From contig CACWUA010000007.1 in assembly GCA_902763905.1 (NCBI GenBank), forward strand, positions 2,533 to 36,590: a DNA stretch of 34,058 nt, given 5' to 3'. The translations under genes were made by a program, and so were the position numbers. This DNA comes from an uncultured Pseudomonadota bacterium. Its GTDB lineage: Bacteria > Pseudomonadota > Alphaproteobacteria > RF32 > CAG-239. Positions 32,512-34,058 of the stretch are shown one piece after another (within the stretch, counting starts at the first letter, position 1; each line of letters opens with the position of its first letter). The notes under the pieces are model-generated. The model made no database searches. It was not told where the DNA came from and saw only the letters and a list, made by a program, of their open reading frames with translations.

Positions 32512-33240
32512 TTAAAGTTTATACATTTTCCCGAATTTCAGCAGATTAACACGATTTTCCGGTAATTGCAAGTTATGCTGTGCCAAAAAGTTCTTTTGCA
32601 AAAAGCTGCCGGTCATCGCCAAAACATCAGTAATTTCCTTGTGTTGCGGACGATAATTTTTCTCGGCTATATACTGTGGATAAGCAAACAATTTATCCTT
32701 ATACGGCGCTCCCACCTCGGCACATACCGCACGTCCGGTTTTCGGCGAAACGTATAGCAAATCCGTATGTTTACCGGTAACTGCGCACTCGTTGATATCC
32801 AATCCTATACCCAAAAAATCGAGCAGATAAAATTCAAAAAACGAATAATATGCCAGCCAATTATCATCATTAATATGGCGGAAAAAATCATCTACCGCGC
32901 CAAAAAACGAGCCTAAATCGTCATTTTGTGCCACACACTCATCCAACAATCGGCACAACGAGACCAGCGCTTCGATTTTATCTTCATTCAGCACAAAATC
33001 GGCTGCGTGCGAATGCACCAACTCCACTCCGTGCAGGCTTAACATATTTTCTTCCACTCTGGCATAAGCATTGAATGAAATGTAATTGCCGATTTGAAAA
33101 ACTCCCAGCCCGCGTTTATTGAGTGCACCCTTAACATAACCGATGATTTTGCCCTTATGCGGACAGATAAGCGTAACAATAGCCGATTGTTCGCCGTGTT
33201 TTCTGATTTTAATGATATATCCTTCGCCGCTGAATTGCAT
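32512..33240 (-). CDS. recO: DNA repair protein RecO
   Basis: Loads RecA onto SSB-coated single strands in the RecFOR pathway. The 242-residue length is standard. The N-terminal OB fold starts MQFSGEGYIIKIRKHGEQSAIVTL, followed by KGKIIGYVKGALNKRGLGVFQIGNYISF. The middle helical domain and the C-terminal zinc-like region are recognisable, but two of the four usual Cys appear replaced (only ECAVTGKHTDLLYVSPKTGRAVC remains), common in Alphaproteobacteria. GGACGGA lies upstream of the ATG. It is between kdsA (50 nt) and parC (9 nt). Confidence 0.9.
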   Translation of the reverse strand: MQFSGEGYIIKIRKHGEQSAIVTLICPHKGKIIGYVKGALNKRGLGVFQIGNYISFNAYARVEENMLSLHGVELVHSHAADFVLNEDKIEALVSLCRLLDECVAQNDDLGSFFGAVDDFFRHINDDNWLAYYSFFEFYLLDFLGIGLDINECAVTGKHTDLLYVSPKTGRAVCAEVGAPYKDKLFAYPQYIAEKNYRPQHKEITDVLAMTGSFLQKNFLAQHNLQLPENRVNLLKFGKMYKL

Positions 33241-33290
33241 AAATTATCCGTCCGTAAAACTTTGTTATCCAAATTTATAGCATAAAATTA

Positions 33291-34058
33291 TTAATATTCT
33301 TTTATCAAAGTTTTATTGACTTTATCAAACGCCATCAGCTCGGTCAGCACCCGTTCCATATCGCTCAATTTTATAGAGTTCGGACCATCGGAGAGTGCCT
33401 TATCCGGATTTTCGTGCGTTTCGATAAACACGCCGGCCACACCCACGGCCACCGCCGCTCGTGCCAACACCGGCGCAAATTCACGCTGTCCGCCGGTAGT
33501 TCCGCCCAATCCTCCCGGCTGTTGCACCGAATGCGTGGCATCAAAAATCAGCGGATAACCGGTATCTTGCGCCATTTGCGGAAATGCCCGCATATCCGTA
33601 ACCAGCGTATTATAGCCGAAACTGGTGCCGCGCTCGGTAATGCAAATATTATGATTTCCGGAATCCTCCACCTTTTTAACAATATTTTTCACATCCCACG
33701 GCGCCAAAAACTGTCCTTTTTTAATATTAACCACTTTACCGGTTTTGGCTGCCGCCACCACCAAATCGGTCTGCCGACACAAAAACGCCGGAATTTGCAA
33801 TACATCAACATATTTTGCCACTTCTGCGCACTGCCATACTTCGTGAATATCGGTCAAAATCGGCAAGTCCGGATACAGTTTGCGTATTTGCTCAAACGTC
33901 TTCATTCCTTCTTCCAACCCAACACCGCGTGCGCTGTTTATCGATGTGCGGTTGGCCTTGTCAAAAGAGGCCTTAAAAATATACGGCAACCCCAATTTTT
34001 GCGTAATCTCCACCATTGAGCCGGCAATAAAAATCGCATGTTCGCGGCTTTCAATCTG
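33291..34058 (-). CDS. kdsA: 3-deoxy-D-manno-octulosonate 8-phosphate synthase, cut by window edge
   Basis: Condenses arabinose-5-phosphate and phosphoenolpyruvate to KDO-8-P for lipopolysaccharide inner core. The frame stays open to the window end (255 residues present), so the first 25–30 residues and the start are outside; an ATG at 34016 is internal (it follows AIFIAGS). Family motifs are FKASFDKANRTS, DIHEVWQ, LQIPAFLCRQTDL, CITERGTSFGYN and FDATHSVQQPGG. It begins the run kdsA–recO–parC–orf. Its presence shows this organism makes LPS. Confidence 0.96.
   Translation of the reverse strand, partial: QIESREHAIFIAGSMVEITQKLGLPYIFKASFDKANRTSINSARGVGLEEGMKTFEQIRKLYPDLPILTDIHEVWQCAEVAKYVDVLQIPAFLCRQTDLVVAAAKTGKVVNIKKGQFLAPWDVKNIVKKVEDSGNHNICITERGTSFGYNTLVTDMRAFPQMAQDTGYPLIFDATHSVQQPGGLGGTTGGQREFAPVLARAAVAVGVAGVFIETHENPDKALSDGPNSIKLSDMERVLTELMAFDKVNKTLIKEY

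Overview
The window looks like a chromosomal segment of a low-GC, probably anaerobic and host- or gut-associated member of the Alphaproteobacteria. This is inferred from gene content, not from a marker tree. Supporting points are a Lipid A/LPS pathway gene (kdsA), an alphaproteobacterial-type tRNA-Leu–tig pair, XerC, UppP, ParC and RecO, together with an [FeFe]-hydrogenase maturase (HydG) and a superoxide reductase, both typical of anaerobes. Coding density is moderate. Housekeeping genes alternate with single unknown genes and AT-rich gaps.

Layout. 1–335: 3' end of dtd. 336–1260: AT-rich gap, then a cold-shock protein gene with a strong terminator. 1278–2618: two unknown genes (a PRA-isomerase-like TIM barrel and a membrane protein). 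2632–3980 (minus): a secreted unknown protein translationally coupled to superoxide reductase. 4411–6066: a protein with DGT…NGQ (YwqK/MORN-like) repeats fused to a hydrolase-like domain. 6063–8434: GNAT acetyltransferase, CDF metal exporter and NagB. 8534–11661: five small unknown plus-strand genes, most with their own promoter and terminator and without Shine-Dalgarno sequences. 11645–12823: NagA, the partner of NagB. 12824–13284: a gap holding a MITE-like inverted-repeat element. 13285–16421 (minus): xseA, an M23 peptidase, uppP and tRNA-Leu(CAG). 16422–17262: palindrome-rich gap, a disrupted tRNA-Ala copy and an intact tRNA-Ala(GGC). 17461–18138: type IV pilin-like protein. 18249–22058 (minus): prfC, a membrane-anchored acidic protein and hydG. 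22161–24975: an unknown cytosolic protein, a roughly 310-nt structured RNA ending in a terminator, a second DGT…NGQ repeat protein and an exported beta-rich protein. 25108–27033: tRNA-Leu(TAG), tig and rpmG. 27086–28546 (minus): SH3-domain protein and xerC. 28637–29743: M20 peptidase. 29875–34058 (minus): kdsA (cut by the window edge), recO, parC and a small membrane protein.

How the genes work together. NagA and NagB turn GlcNAc-6-P into fructose-6-P, but the two genes lie 3 kb apart. XseA, the M23 peptidase and UppP form a tight DNA-repair/cell-wall operon. KdsA, RecO and ParC form another. HydG and the superoxide reductase point to hydrogen metabolism and oxygen defence. The strongest candidates for something undescribed are the structured RNA at about 22863–23171, whose closing helix competes with its terminator; the tRNA-Ala copy broken by a palindromic insert at 16993–17186; the 181-bp inverted-repeat element at 13026–13206; and the group of SD-less unknown genes at 8.5–11.6 kb.
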